Shown one piece after another: positions 19,044-35,226 of a stretch of DNA of 64,000 nt. A program made the translations under genes and the position numbers. The stretch lies in the NCBI GenBank assembly GCA_009801015.1, contig VHZZ01000914.1, positions 81,464 to 145,463 of the forward strand, given 5' to 3'. Source of the stretch: Silene noctiflora. Its lineage: Eukaryota; Streptophyta; Magnoliopsida; Caryophyllales; Caryophyllaceae. How positions within the stretch are numbered: the first letter of the stretch is position 1; each line of letters starts with the position of its first letter. Under the pieces are notes generated by a model that was not told the origin of the DNA, searched no databases, and saw nothing but the letters and a program-made list of their open reading frames with translations.

Positions 19044-19609
19044 TAGGGCAGAGCAAAAAATTCGATTATCCAAACTAATCCGATATCCGATCTGTATCTG
19101 ACCCGGAATTTTGGATATCTGATCCGAATTTTAAGTTTGGATCGATATCCGATCCGAAATTTTTGGTTTTGGTTTGGATATGGATATTAGAATGAAAACA
19201 TTTGAATATCCGATCTGATCCGAAACTATAATTTTCTAATATAATTTCGTGAAAATACAGTTTTATCTGATACAAAAACTTAATTAAAGTTTATAATATT
19301 AGAGAAATATGTAAATGTTACTTAAAATTTATGTCAAGAACATTGAATTAAGAATACTAAAAAAAATCATCAAGTAAGACGACGAATATGATCGTATTTC
19401 AAACTTAATTTAAAGTAAATTTCAAAATATGGGTATCCGATGGATATCCGTATCTGATCCGATTATTTTAGATATCCGAAACATTTGGTTTGGATATGAA
19501 TATCTGACTTCAGCAGTTTTTAATATGGATATCCGAAACATTTGGTTTGGATATGGATATTTAACTTCAGCAGTTTTTAATATGGATATCCGATCCGTGC
19601 TCTGACCTA
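19044..19609. mobile_element. hAT-like non-autonomous element with perfect 8-bp target duplication
   Basis: Ends TAGGGCAGAGCA and (reverse complement) TAGGTCAGAGCA form 12-bp inverted repeats with one mismatch. They are flanked by identical 8-bp direct repeats AAATTTAC at 19036-19043 and 19610-19617, the hAT signature. The 566-bp interior is dominated by degenerate GGATATCCGATCC/TTGGATATGGATAT motifs at both sides of an AT-rich core and has no coding capacity. Confidence 0.85.
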
Positions 19610-20990
19610 AAATTTACCACTGCTTGCAGCCATGCAATGATCAACATCATCATTTTATGGAAAGCATGTAGAACTAAAACTGTTTTATCGAATTTATTAA
19701 TATAAAACTCATGCAAATTGTCCTTAAAAACTATATTTCGTGTATCTTAAAATAATCTTTTCTTTATTTTTTGATGATTAAAGTTCAACGGGAATTAAAA
19801 TGTTTACATTCGCAATAAGGTCTTTTAAAAAAAATTAAGGACGCAAAAAAGTACTCGTACTTTGTAATATATATATATATATATAAAGAAAGTAGAGCCG
19901 ACGTTCTAAGAATAAATAAGAAGATTATTTTAAAATAAAAGAATTTTTGAATTATTGTATGATATGATTGTCTTAAATTAATTTTATTATTATACATTAC
20001 TTGCAACCCTACTTATAATACATGCACTACTTGAAGTGACAGGAGCCGGGGAAAGGCTAGCAGGGGCAGTTGTCCTCGCTTGAGGATAGAAATTTCAAAT
20101 TTTTTAATTAAAATTTTCGAACTTTTTTTATATTTACCTTATACTATTGGTGATTCAACTCCATTGAAAAAAATTACTATCTCCATCGTAGTCATTGGTT
20201 TAAAAATAAAATAAAAAGGTAAACAAATGATTGGTATAGATGGGTAACGAAGTAGTTTCTCGAAAGTGCTACGGTAAAAGGATAAAAAAGGTGTGCATGT
20301 TTGCTGTGTTAGGATGTGTAACACGTACGTGCCTTGTAAAGCTTGTGTTCCTAAATTTGTAAGGCTTGAATACAATCACACACGTGAACTGTGACCATCC
20401 AATAATTTTGTGTTCGAGTCTCGAAAAGTTTCTGAATAACAAATGAGTGAAAAAAGTGTGGCCATCGTCGAGTGAGATTCTAGGAAAGAATGTGATACCG
20501 GTAACCTTTAAAATGTAGTACAGAAACGATCGAAATACGTAAATGATAATCTCAGTCAGTGTCACGAATACCGGCTAATATCATGACAAACTGGGGTGAG
20601 CCGGCAAAAGAAGTGTTGGGTTGGGAAGTAGTACAGAAACAATCGAAATAATACCTCCGTCTACACCACAAAACTAAGACATCTTCAGTGGCTTCAAGTC
20701 TTAAAATGACGGAATAATATTCCGGGAGCCCCACTATGAGAAGATCAACAGGAGGAGGCCAAAACTTGGGGGGGGATAATATGACAAGTAGTAAGATGGG
20801 TAATTGGAATTAAAAGTAAACATGATTCAATGAAAACCAAAATAAGATCCAGGTCTGAGTTCAAACCAAAAGTGAGTACATATATAGCGGCGATAATAAA
20901 GAGGAAAACACTAGTAGATGACAGTCCTCTGCCTATACTCCACCTTCTGTTATGAGAGCAGCTAACGTAACTCGACTCGAGTGGTTTCTT

Positions 20991-24720
<3,730 letters not shown>

Positions 24721-25958
24721 AATTCAATCTTTTTTGAGAATGTTTTTTTTTAATGATTCGAGCAATGTTAATGACGGTCTCTTTCGAGTATTTTTTGAAG
24801 ATGTCTGCTTGTAACTTTGTAAGTAGATAAAAATATAAAATACTACCGAGTTGTCGACTTATGGTTAGATCTGGCCACGGGTTGATTTAGGGACGGGAAT
24901 GAGCGGTTGCCTTAGCCCTAAACCGACTTGTTTAAGGGAACGGGCTGTATGGGCCGAGCTGACTTCTGTTTGATCCTAACTCGGCCTGTAACACTATTTT
25001 CTTTACGGGCTAGGACGGGTTGGGTCTTGAAAGTGGAGCCTTGGATTGACTCTAGTCTTAGGTTGGCTAGCACGAAAAATTGAACATTTGGCCAAATAGC
25101 AAGAGTTGGTCGGGTTTGAATGTTGGCTAGAAGGAAAATATTTACACCGAAAAAGCTGATAAAATATTAAAGTTGGTTGAGATGGGTGATTAGGTAACGG
25201 AACCATCTATTAAACTAATTGGTTATGAGTGCAATTTATGACACTTGGGAATGAAGAAAACAAATTTAAAAGGGGTTCATCTATGTTACAACAATAACAA
25301 AAAAAACCTTTGTCTCAATATAGGTTAGAATCGGGTAACATGAATCATCATCGACCCCGTATTTAAAAAATGCATATTAACCAACTTATCTAAGTTATCT
25401 TTATTAATTCAAAGAAGATTGTCTCAACTGGAGCATTACTCTAATGCTTTTGAAAACTATAAAAGATAAAGCTATCAATATAGGTAAGGTGGAAATACTA
25501 TAATTAAAAAATGGATTTTGGTCGGAAAAAACATGCTACGTAATGCTTCTCATTATATCATTATTATGTGATAGAAAATATAATACTATATTTTCTGTCC
25601 CATTGAAAATGACTGAATGAGGAAGTATAGAATATATTGCGTGATTGTGCGCTTTTAGAACACACGATAGATAAACCGATTACCATTGTAGCCTTGTGGG
25701 TAGCTGAAAAGCCTAAACAACACAACAGAATATTGAGGATTGTCAACAGTAGGGGGAAAAAAAAGCTATTTCTTTCATTCATTCACTTATTTTGGAGAGA
25801 AGTTCAAATTAATTAGAACTTCTAAAGAATATTACTACATCTTCGAACCTCATTTTTACAAGGATTAATTTTAGATACAAAGAATAATGAAATTATAAAC
25901 AATATACTACCCTACTTTTATCTCGTTACTGATACTGATATTCATGAAATCATGATGA
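24721..25958. other. Intergenic spacer with a GGGC/CGGG-rich island
   Basis: This lies between the ARF promoter and the CDC20 stop codon. From about 24860 to 25130 degenerate ACGGG/GGGCC/GGCC motifs give the same texture as the hAT-like elements elsewhere, but no paired ends were identified. The rest is AT-rich with no recognisable gene; its right edge should contain the CDC20 3' UTR. Confidence 0.45.
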
Positions 25959-28899
25959 TCAACGAATGCGACTGAAATGAGCAAATGGCTCTGGAGCTTT
26001 TCTATCTGCAGTTTTCGCCTTTTCAGGATCCCCAAAAACTTTCCAAAGTCGTAAAGTTTCATCATCTGCCCCTGCTGCTGAAGCCACAGTGCACCCATCT
26101 GGACTCTGCAAGATAACACAAACAAAAACAAGTTAGAAAACAAAAGGTGATATCACATTTCGGACGAGACTTTCAGATACTAACGAATTGACATATGATC
26201 TGATGTGTGAAACCAACTCAAATACTTTACCCGTGTAACTGTCACTCATTCTCTCGTATGAGACTAATGTTAACATTATCACCATATGGAGTAGTCATTC
26301 TGTAGATTTGAGCATTTATTGGGTTGGTCTCATAATACGGGACTGTCTCTGAATCGATTACGTGTATGTAAGACCCGTTGCTTTTAACAAAGTCAGATTG
26401 GTTACCTGTGTCGTAAAAAGTACTCTGGACTGGTGCCCACTTAGCTCTGCCATCTTAGTCAAAGAGGGGTACTTCCACAATGTCAGCTGGTTTTGAGGAA
26501 ACCCGTGTGAGCTCAGAAGCTCGCGGTTAGTCTTACTCCACAGTAAAGAGCAAACTTGAGAACCCGAGTTTACCGAGTTCAGACAAGCACCAGTGTCTGT
26601 GTTCCAGAACTTAATGCACCCGTCGGCACCACCACCACCAGAAGCCAGCATATTACTCTGAAAGGGGCACCAAGCCAAGGCTCTAACTGCAGCTCTGTGA
26701 TCTTCGAACCTGTGAAGCCACTGAGTCCGAGTCGATGTCAAGGCTCGATCCCAAATGTATACCAAGTTGTCGTTGCCTCCACTAGCTAGTTTTTGGCCAG
26801 AATGGGACCACTTTAGCCCGCAAATTTGCCCTCGGTGTCCTTGATATGTTTCGACAATGTGGTCCCTGACTCTCACGTCGTTGTTGATGATGATGCAGTC
26901 CATTGATCCGGAGGTAAGAATATGTCTGTTCCATGCCAACGATCCTACCCTAGCTTGGTGTCCTGTTAGAGTCCTTAGCTGCAAGAAATAATGTTAAAGT
27001 CAGAAAACAATAACAAGGAAACATTGGTGCAAACAAAAATTTATATGAACCAGTTTTACGAGTAAGACCAACTAATTAACCCTCATTAATATAATGCACG
27101 ACCACCCTGATTCAATTAAAAACCCACATATACCAAAAATAGAAAAATAATACCCAATATCGCGGAAGAGTCTAAAAAATCTAATCTTGAGTGGTCTCAT
27201 GTACAAATTTGTACTCTGTAATAATTAGAGGGAACACAGAATATATTGATGTGTCTCACAAATGAGATCGTCTCACAGAGGCTAACTGTATTTGCAATTA
27301 AGAACCAATGATCAAGTTGCATAAGATTAATGTACTTACCAATTTATTGGCAGTGGCATCCCACAACTGAATATGAGAGTTATGGAAACCAACTGCAATG
27401 TGACAACCATCAGGAACCCAGCTCACACTTGTCACTGGACCTGTATCCTCGTCTACTGTGAGAAGTTCTGAGACAGAACCTGTATCAACATTCCATAAGT
27501 AAACTGAGTTTTCAAGAGCTATTGCCAAGACGTTGTTGCTACCCCAGTCAAGTAAATTCACGTAGTAGTCATCTAAGAGTTGAGGTGCGTCCAAAGTCCT
27601 ATCAGCAGTCTGCATTTCAACAATAAAAATTCCGAGTTAAGAACAAGTACAAGTTTGAACAAATCAGCAGCGTCTAAACCAAATTCCTACTCTTGTTTTG
27701 AACTAATGAAGCTATATTAAGTAATTACGATAGAGATGTTGTAGATTTAATTTTTTATTCTAGCACAAAAATCGGACCACATGGGCAGTCAACTTAAGTT
27801 TCCTAGTGGGCAGGGACACAATATCGTTTTATGTATCCAACAATGCATACATCAGAAATGTACAAACATATAACGAGCAATCGTTACAAATCATTCAGTC
27901 TACCATATTAGAACCACTTCATGAAAATAAATATAGTCACATAGACAGAGACGAATTACCTGACGAATATTGCGCTGGCAGGGCTTAACAGGCTTAGATG
28001 GTTGGACAACAGAATAATCATCCTCTGGATATAAACTAACGGGAGTGGGCGGTTTATTCTTATAAGCAAAGATCCTTGAATCTTCCAAGTTGAATACTTT
28101 TCTCAGTTGCTGCTTGTAGGCCTGCTTCCTCGGTGAGTCAAACTCGCTATTTGCCTTCTGCCTCCATCCTCCCTCCAGGACATATTCGAACTTTGTTGCA
28201 GATCGATTAGGAATAAATCTGTCCAACTGTTGCATACAAAACCCATAAATACTGTCAGACCATACCTTAAACATTTACATAAAATGATCACTCACTTAAC
28301 AGAGACCGATACTACCAGCAAGCCGTAATATTCAGAAGATGGCAGAGAATCACATACAAGCCGAATATCAAACCGATTTAAACTTGTATATGTACTCCCT
28401 CCTTCAGTCCTTCCCAATTATTTGTTTACGTTTTTTATTCTTTGTAATGAGTATTTTAATCAAAGGTAAACAAATGATTGCGACGGAAAAGAGTAAATAA
28501 CTCACAGTTAAGGTGAAGGATCAGACACCAAACAGTTCGAAATGTAAAGACCAATATGCATAATTTAAATAAATAACGGCTAATTCATGACAAACTTCAA
28601 ACAGGATACTTAGAACAATAAAGCTAACAACTTTTCTAGGGTTTACATTGCATATATCAAAAATAAAATTAGGNGAATCATGGTAATTAGGGTTACAATT
28701 CAAAATACTGTAAATCAATTACAAACATAGAGAACATAATATCCCCAAAAATTAGGGTTTTTGAATCAGAAAACTTCAAATCAAACACGAAATACAAACA
28801 AAAAAAAACATAAAATTAGGGTTTGATGCTTACGTTCTCCTTTGAACTATTTCTGGAAGGAGCGTACTTTCGAACCGATCTTGTAATCGGATCCAACAT
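25959..28899 (-). CDS. CDC20: CDC20, WD40 activator of the anaphase-promoting complex
   Basis: Minus-strand exons 28899-28834, 28226-27960, 27609-27340, 26978-26406 and 26105-25959 give 440 residues. The N terminus carries a KEN box (20-22) directly followed by the C-box-type motif DRFIPNR (24-30), which binds the APC/C. A seven-bladed WD40 propeller occupies about 125-430 ([31 protein letters not shown] are typical blades), and the protein ends in the Ile-Arg tail that docks on APC/C. The propeller recruits destruction-box and KEN-box substrates such as cyclins and securin at mitosis. Strong identity to Arabidopsis CDC20.1 in [16 protein letters not shown] and ELLSSHGF separates it from CCS52/FZR. 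The last blade reads [11 protein letters not shown] where I recall GDETLRFWN, a two-residue insertion. Intron 1 separates KEN from the C-box and carries a Stowaway element. Confidence 0.94.
27236..27290. repeat. MITE-like scar in CDC20 intron 3
   Basis: GTGTCTCACAAATGAGATCG followed by TCTCACAGAGG resembles the terminal repeats of GAGACGGTCT-type elements such as the one at 45595. Only a fragment is seen, so assignment is weak. Confidence 0.3.
28395..28493. mobile_element. Stowaway MITE in CDC20 intron 1
   Basis: The left end CTCCCTCCTTCAGTCC leads into CAATTATTTGTTTACG; the right end contains GGTAAACAAATGATTGCGAC and finishes AAGAG. TA lies on both sides (28393-28394 and 28494-28495). It sits inside the intron 28833-28227 and shares its TIR with the elements at 61285 and 61741. 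Confidence 0.75.
28674..28674. other. Ambiguous base (N)
   Basis: A single undetermined base in CDC20 intron 1. It does not affect any predicted exon. Confidence 0.99.
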
Positions 28900-29200
28900 T
28901 CTGAAATCAAAATTAATGAAATTCTTGCAAATTCCCAAATAACCCACGAAAATTAAACAAAAACAGTTCAAAGATGAATAATTTGGGAAAAGGGTAGCTT
29001 TAAAAAGCTTTGAATTGAAGTGGGTAGTGCAGAAATTCAATCGAAATTGAAAGAATTGAGAGGATTTAGAGTAGGGTTTGATTGAATTAAAGAAGTTAGA
29101 AATTGGGGGGAAATTATGATTGTGAAAATATGATACATAACGGTTATAAATAGTTTTGAGTTTCACCGCCATAAACATCCAACCCGCGCCATCTCTATTA

Positions 29201-29234
<34 letters not shown>

Positions 29235-31058
29235 GTTTTTACCCGTTAGATATAAGATATGGATTTTTTTATTTTTTTTATTTTTTTTGTTTAAGAATTA
29301 AGATAATGGTTTAAAAAAAATAATAATAAAATAAATATTTGAACGGAATTGTATTGAATGTGACTATAATATACGAGAACAAATGGGTTAAGGATCTCAT
29401 GTTCCTCGATTTTTTGTTTTTTCAGGTTTAGACCAAACTGGTTTGGGTAATTTGTAAGTTCGGATTGAAGTTATTGACTTAGTGTCACAAGGTCACCAAT
29501 TGGTTTTCGACTATTCATAACTTTGCTTTAAAGTTAACTCGTGAAATATGATCTTATGTAAATTCATTTCGGTGAATAATTTCAAAACCACCTCAATTCA
29601 TTAATTAGATTATTTTGAGCATTATTAAAAAAAAATGAAAATCACAAGAATATCAATAATAAGTAACTTTAATATATATTTATATACTTTACCAATATTC
29701 ACATAGGAAAAAAACAGTAGAAGATTGGATTCATGGTCAATTAGTAATAACTCAATTTAGACCTTCCTTTTTTTTTTTTTATCTTCTCTCCATGAGCATT
29801 TTAGATTTCATCCCGAAACTATCTAACGCTCATAACTTCAAATAATGGATAATGATGTGCACGCGAAATAATATATTACAATGAAGTTATTAGAGAAAAT
29901 GGATCAACCTGTTCAATAGTTCATACGAGGAAATTGAGAGAATCCTAAATCCATAAACTGTGATGATTGGCTCATATTATTACTTGTAAGGTTATTAAGA
30001 AATAATCGTTCTTACATCACTTGAATCTAATATAAATAAGATGTTATTGATTGATGTTGTTTACCAAACACATAGTTTACTGTTTAGACTTACACTATTT
30101 CTTAAAGTTGTCACGTATAATTGTATAAAGACAATTATATCTCCTATCATGACTATCAACCTCTCAAAATCTCGATCCAACTTGAACCCAACATCATAAA
30201 TAGTTTCAAATCTAATCCATTTTCCCATTTTTTTTCTTTTCTGAGTAAATATTTTATAAGCTCGCGTTAAGATATTGTAAAATTCATATCACATTGATAA
30301 ATCTCAAAAGTGTGAATTTGTGATATTATTAATGAACTGAATGTTACGGTATTTGATTTACAACAAAGTTCTATTTATACATAATACTTTGGATGCGTAT
30401 ATTAATGATTAAGTACGATATTTCAACAAAGAACACATTGATTCACCAAGGGGCACTATGCACTAACATCTTACTTCACATTATCATTATGGTTAAAGCA
30501 CCCGCTGTCGTACTTTCTGTATGCCTTATTTTCATCAATACACTCTAATACCATCGATATACTCCATTACATATCACATACCAAATCTATGAAGTAATAC
30601 ACTAGCAATAACGAAAGAAAAAAGAGCATAAGAATTATCGTCGAAGTGTCAGTTACCGTGTTCAGTATATACCTTGCTTTCGTCGATACACTCAAATACA
30701 TATCATGTACTAAGTGTATGAAGTACTAGTAATACACTAGCAATAACAAAAGAAAAAGAAACATATAAAGTATACTTATTATATAACAGCTCAAATTATC
30801 ATAAAATCGTCTCATATAAAATTAGCGCGGTTTTGCCGACCCCTTTGCAAAAATTCCACGCAACCCATGCCACCATAGTCTCAAAAAGTCTCGTTTCCTT
30901 ACCCGTATAATGCGCTCACTCACTTGCTTTTAGTACATTCTCCGTAGTTGTTAGTTCTTACCATCCTACTTTCATACTCAACACCACCCTGGAAAGCAAA
31001 CCCTCCTCAAAGTTTCAATCTTTTCCATCAAATTTCCTCAATTTTATCAGATCAATCT
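28900..31058. other. Divergent spacer between CDC20 and the PTI1-like kinase
   Basis: It contains the CDC20 5' leader and promoter at its left edge, a poly-T tract at about 29200-29227, and the PTI1-like promoter and leader at its right edge (CT-rich 30940-31058). Between them is AT-rich DNA with no recognisable gene. A degraded tandem duplication of about 130 bp occupies roughly 30500-30765: both halves contain the same TCAATACACTC/TCGATACACTC segment and ACACTAGCAATAAC. Confidence 0.55.
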
Positions 31059-31902
31059 GTAAGTGAGCTTCATATTATCAATTTATTGCTTATATTTTTC
31101 TGGGTACCTTTTAATTTTTAATATAGTTCATGTTTTAGTTTAAATTTGATTTTCCCCCCTTTAGCTCGATGTTAGTGATCTGAAGTGTGTTAGGTATGAT
31201 TAGTATAATTTTTATTGAATTTGATGTGTGGAAGTAATTGGGTTTGTTTAATTGAGCTTGGTTATCTGTTAATTTGATTGATTATGTTGGTAATTTTGTT
31301 GATTGATTGTTGTTGTTGAGGGAAGTTCTTGAATTTTGATTTATATATTTGAGCAAGAAATTTCTGTTGTTTCTGTTGTAGAATCAAGTATATTAGTTGG
31401 AAATTTCCAAATTAGTGTATAAAAATTATAGATTTTGATATTTTAATTACACAAATTAGGCAAAATGCCTTTTTTTTAGGGGAATGATAACGCCGAAGCT
31501 GAAATGTTCTCTGCCACTCACTATGTGAGAGCGTTATTTTAATAGCTTAGCATTTCTAAGGTGGGATTTGAGTAGCAGATTACACTCCGGTGTGGCGTTT
31601 ATGATTACTAAAATGGGACGGCTAATTGATGTTGGGGTGATTTTCCCTATTTAGTTGAAGTTTTGGTGTGAGCAGATAGTATACCTTGATGTTTATAAAT
31701 TTAAGTCTATAAGGGAATATGTATATGTTTTTTTGGAGTTCTATTGTAACGATTGAATTAGCCGTCTTATTTCTTGTTGAATTTGTTGAAGGAATTGTAC
31801 TAAACTAATAACTATACTGAAGTAATTCAGTTAATTTTTGTTAGCTTGTTGACTCGTAAGACTAGCTGTGGAACTTATTATAACTTTGCTCTCCTAATCT
31901 AG
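31059..31902 (+). other. 5' UTR intron of the PTI1-like kinase gene
   Basis: A donor GTAAGTGAG at 31059 and an acceptor ending CTAATCTAG at 31902, four bases before the start codon at 31907, flank a T-rich 844-nt segment typical of plant leader introns. Confidence 0.7.
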
Positions 31903-31906
31903 AGTG

Positions 31907-34900
31907 ATGAGCTGCTTCAGTTGCTGTGGTGATGATGATTTTCAGAGAGGAGGTGACAATGGAGCTTTCATGACAAGTAATCCTGCTGGTAAGCGTTAAT
32001 AATCATTATCATCGAGATTGAGAATCTTTGAACTAAGATTGTCATATTCTGTAAAACATTTTCGATTCTTTGTTTGATGGCTGTCATATGGAAAAAGCCT
32101 CTCTATATCTTCTACAACAAAAAAGTAAAGTTTTGTAAGGTGTTTTAATTTGATATAGTAAAACCGCCTGATATTTGCTCATATACCCCTATAAAAGTAC
32201 TTTATCGTACAATAATGCTTATATTATGTAAAATCCTCTTTACATAAATATTTGTGTTTCAGCACCGGGGTTAAGGTTGCAAACATCCTACCCACTTTAG
32301 ACGGGAACCTTTGAGGCACTAGTGTAATGTTGTTGTTAGTTTGATAAATTGTCTAACTTGTCAAGCTCTTACATGTTGAGCGGTAGTTTTATCAAATTTG
32401 GATGTTGCTTTAGAATGGACAGTATTAACAGAGTAGATCATGTTCAGGCCACAATTCAGCTTACCCAATGAGAGAAGACAAACCGAAGGACACACAAACT
32501 GTAAATTTTCAGCCGCCAGCTGTGTCTGCTATCACCGTGGATGAGTTGAAGGAAGTTACTGACAATTTTGGAACAAAGGCTTTGATTGGCGAAGGTTCTT
32601 ATGGAAGAGTTTACTATGGTGTTCTAAAGAATGGACAGGCTGCAGCATTAAAAAAATTAGATTCTTGTAAGCAACCCGAGCAAGAGTTTTTGGGACAGGT
32701 AAGGCCCTCTGTAGTATTGTTCTAACGCCTTTGACATTTTTATTTCCCAGTGAATTAACATCCTTGGACATGATTTACAGGTTTCAATGGTGTCAAGACT
32801 TAAACATGAGAATGTCCTTGAGTTAGTTGGTTATTGTCTTGATAGCACCCTTCGGGTCCTTGCCTATGAATACGCTCCTAATGGTTCACTCCATGATATC
32901 TTACACGGTTAGTAACCATTTTTATCTTGTCTATAGTAAATTTCGGGGTTAGATACACCTTCTGCACAGTCATAACTAATTTGGAGCATAATCATGCAAG
33001 TTTCGTATTTTTTCTTCTAGTTGCTTTAGTATGCCTTTCCTGTTACACCGTTATATCTAGCTTAAATTTCTTTACTTGTTAACCGTCTTGAAAATCCAAA
33101 ACAGTTCAATTGCACAAAAAAATTATTTCTAAAATACAACTTTGTTTGCAAAAACATGGTTCTCTTGTGGATGAGGCGCCTTCACCTTGCACTTCGCTTG
33201 ATACCAATATAGAATAGGTCAAAGGAAATGAAAAACAAAATAATTGGGTGCGTACAGTGAGCAATGGTGCTTCAGGAGAAGTGATGTAAGTCTATTAGAT
33301 CTAAGTTAGTTTTTTCACTAATAGAATGACCGTTACATGAAATTAGGACGGAAAGGTGTCAAAGGAGCACAGCCTGGTCCTGTGCTGACCTGGGCCCAGA
33401 GAGTCAAAATCGCTGTCGGGGCAGCAAGAGGCCTCGAGTATTTGCATGAGAAGGCTCAGCCGCACATTATTCATCGTGATATTAAATCTAGCAATGTTCT
33501 CCTGTTTGACGAAGATGTCGCTAAAATCGCTGATTTTGACCTGTCAAACCAAGCCCCTGATATGGCAGCACGTCTACATTCGACACGTGTTCTTGGCACA
33601 TTTGGCTACCATGCTCCTGAGTAAGTTTTTTGATTGGCAGTACTAAGATCATCATCTGAAAGTCAACTCTCTCTCTTCGAGAAATATATATTGGCTATTA
33701 TTAACATGGTAAGGTGGATTATGTAGTGCTAATTCCTCAAGTATATAATTATTAGTATAACACCTCTAGTTTATCAAATACCCGCGGAGTATATTGATAA
33801 TCACTGTCATTTATATTTTCTCAAATTTGAGAATTACCGCATAGTCCAGCTATTTCTCAAAATCTGGTGATCAAGAATGCTGGTTTTACTATCAGTGAGT
33901 AACTAATGGGAAAACAAGTTACCAAAATCATTATTTCTGTATCACAATCTAAGTTTCTAGCTTTCAAGTTTTTAATACTTGTATGATTTTCTCCTTGATA
34001 ATTCTATTTCAATCGGGACTTGCTATACCTTGGGTTAGAATGTGATTGATTATAGAAGCAAAAGGCTTATAAAAGAAAATCGATTGTACATTACGAGTTT
34101 TGAAGCAATTTTCATAATGAGCCATCTAGAAACACTCTGCCTGTTTCCATCAAGGATTCAAGGGACAAGGCTGTGTACGTCATGCTCGTCTTAGCTCACC
34201 AACTGCGGACAGTAGCATCCCTCAAGGCACTAAGCTAGGGTTGTTATGATACGCCTTTCACCTTAGAAGTTCAAAGTAACCAGGAAATAGGTGTTTAATG
34301 GCATTGTGACTATTTGAACAAGGGTTTTTAATGGCTCAAGTTTTTCGTCTCTAAATTCAGAGCATATCTTTGTGATTCCTTGATGCTGCTAATCAGGTTA
34401 AGTGCTAACATATGCTTATTTTCCTGAATTTGGATGGCAGATATGCTATGACAGGGCAGTTAAGTTCAAAGAGTGATGTTTACAGTTACGGTGTCGTCCT
34501 GTTGGAGCTCTTAACAGGACGCAAACCTGTTGACCATACATTACCCCGTGGACAACAGAGTCTTGTTACATGGGTAATTTTCTTTATCAATGATTTTCTT
34601 ATTCCTTGATCACGTCTTCTAATTTTTGCAGCCAATTTATTGCGACTCTTTTGCTTATTTCAGGCAACTCCAAAACTCAGTGAAGACAAGGTTAAGCAAT
34701 GTGTTGATCCAAGATTGGGATCAGATTATCCTCCCAAAGCTGTTGCGAAGGTACAAACACGTTCAGATAAATGATCGTTGTCTTTAATGAAGTAGAGCTT
34801 GATGAATCTCTAAATTAGAACCATGCATGTCAACATCATCGTATATGCAGCCTTATCCAACCCATTACGAAAATTACCATGTTACATGTATTGACCGGCG

Positions 34901-35226
34901 AGTGGCTACCTTATCATATAAGAAGCTACCTCATCATATATGCATCCTTACCCTTGTGTTGAAAATACTAAATGATTGTTTCTGGATAACCCATAGTGAG
35001 AATTGTGTCGAGAATTGCTCATACACCGAGTGATGCCTTATATTATAATAAGCGTGGAATGGAAAAAAAAAATGCGTGTTTTAATTTCCTTTCTTCACTG
35101 GTTGAACAGATGGCAGCTGTCGCTGCTCTATGTGTACAGTATGAATCTGACTTCCGACCCAATATGAGCATCGTTGTGAAAGCTCTTCAGCCATTGTTGA
35201 ACACCCGGACAGGGCCTCAGCAATGA
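31907..35226 (+). CDS. PTI1: PTI1-like Ser/Thr protein kinase
   Basis: Exons 31907-31988, 32448-32698, 32781-32907, 33347-33620, 34441-34573, 34664-34750 and 35110-35226 give 356 residues. The protein begins MSCFSCCG, a Cys-rich end suited to S-acylation and plasma-membrane attachment. The kinase domain starts at [12 protein letters not shown] and shows the glycine loop [11 protein letters not shown], catalytic Lys in [15 protein letters not shown], the DFD that replaces DFG in this family, and HAPE. Tomato Pti1 is phosphorylated by the Pto resistance kinase; Arabidopsis PTI1-like proteins are downstream of AGC kinases such as OXI1 in oxidative stress and immune signalling. No receptor, transmembrane or leucine-rich region is present, so it is a cytoplasmic kinase. 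The leader intron ends four bases before the start codon. Confidence 0.95.

Larger units (their letters stand above)
14734..20990. other. Gene-free intergenic region, rich in small transposons
   Basis: About 6.3 kb of AT-rich DNA between the polygalacturonase promoter and the ARF stop codon, with no open frame resembling a known protein. It holds at least five small transposon-like elements and a long microsatellite, listed separately. The stretches 15505-17040 and 19620-20130 show nothing I can name. A Stowaway-like scar (CTATCTCCATCGTAGTCATT to GATGGGTAACGAAGTAG) lies near 20175-20255. The part next to 20990 probably includes the ARF 3' UTR. Confidence 0.7.

Noticed and set aside
28816-29178. 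120-residue open frame covering the CDC20 start
   Set aside because: The true start is the internal Met at 28899; the residues before it read through the leader and do not resemble CDC20.
33530-33545. Loss of the DFG motif in the PTI1-like kinase as a sign of inactivity
   Set aside because: DFD at this position is usual in PTI1-like kinases, and the other catalytic residues are present.
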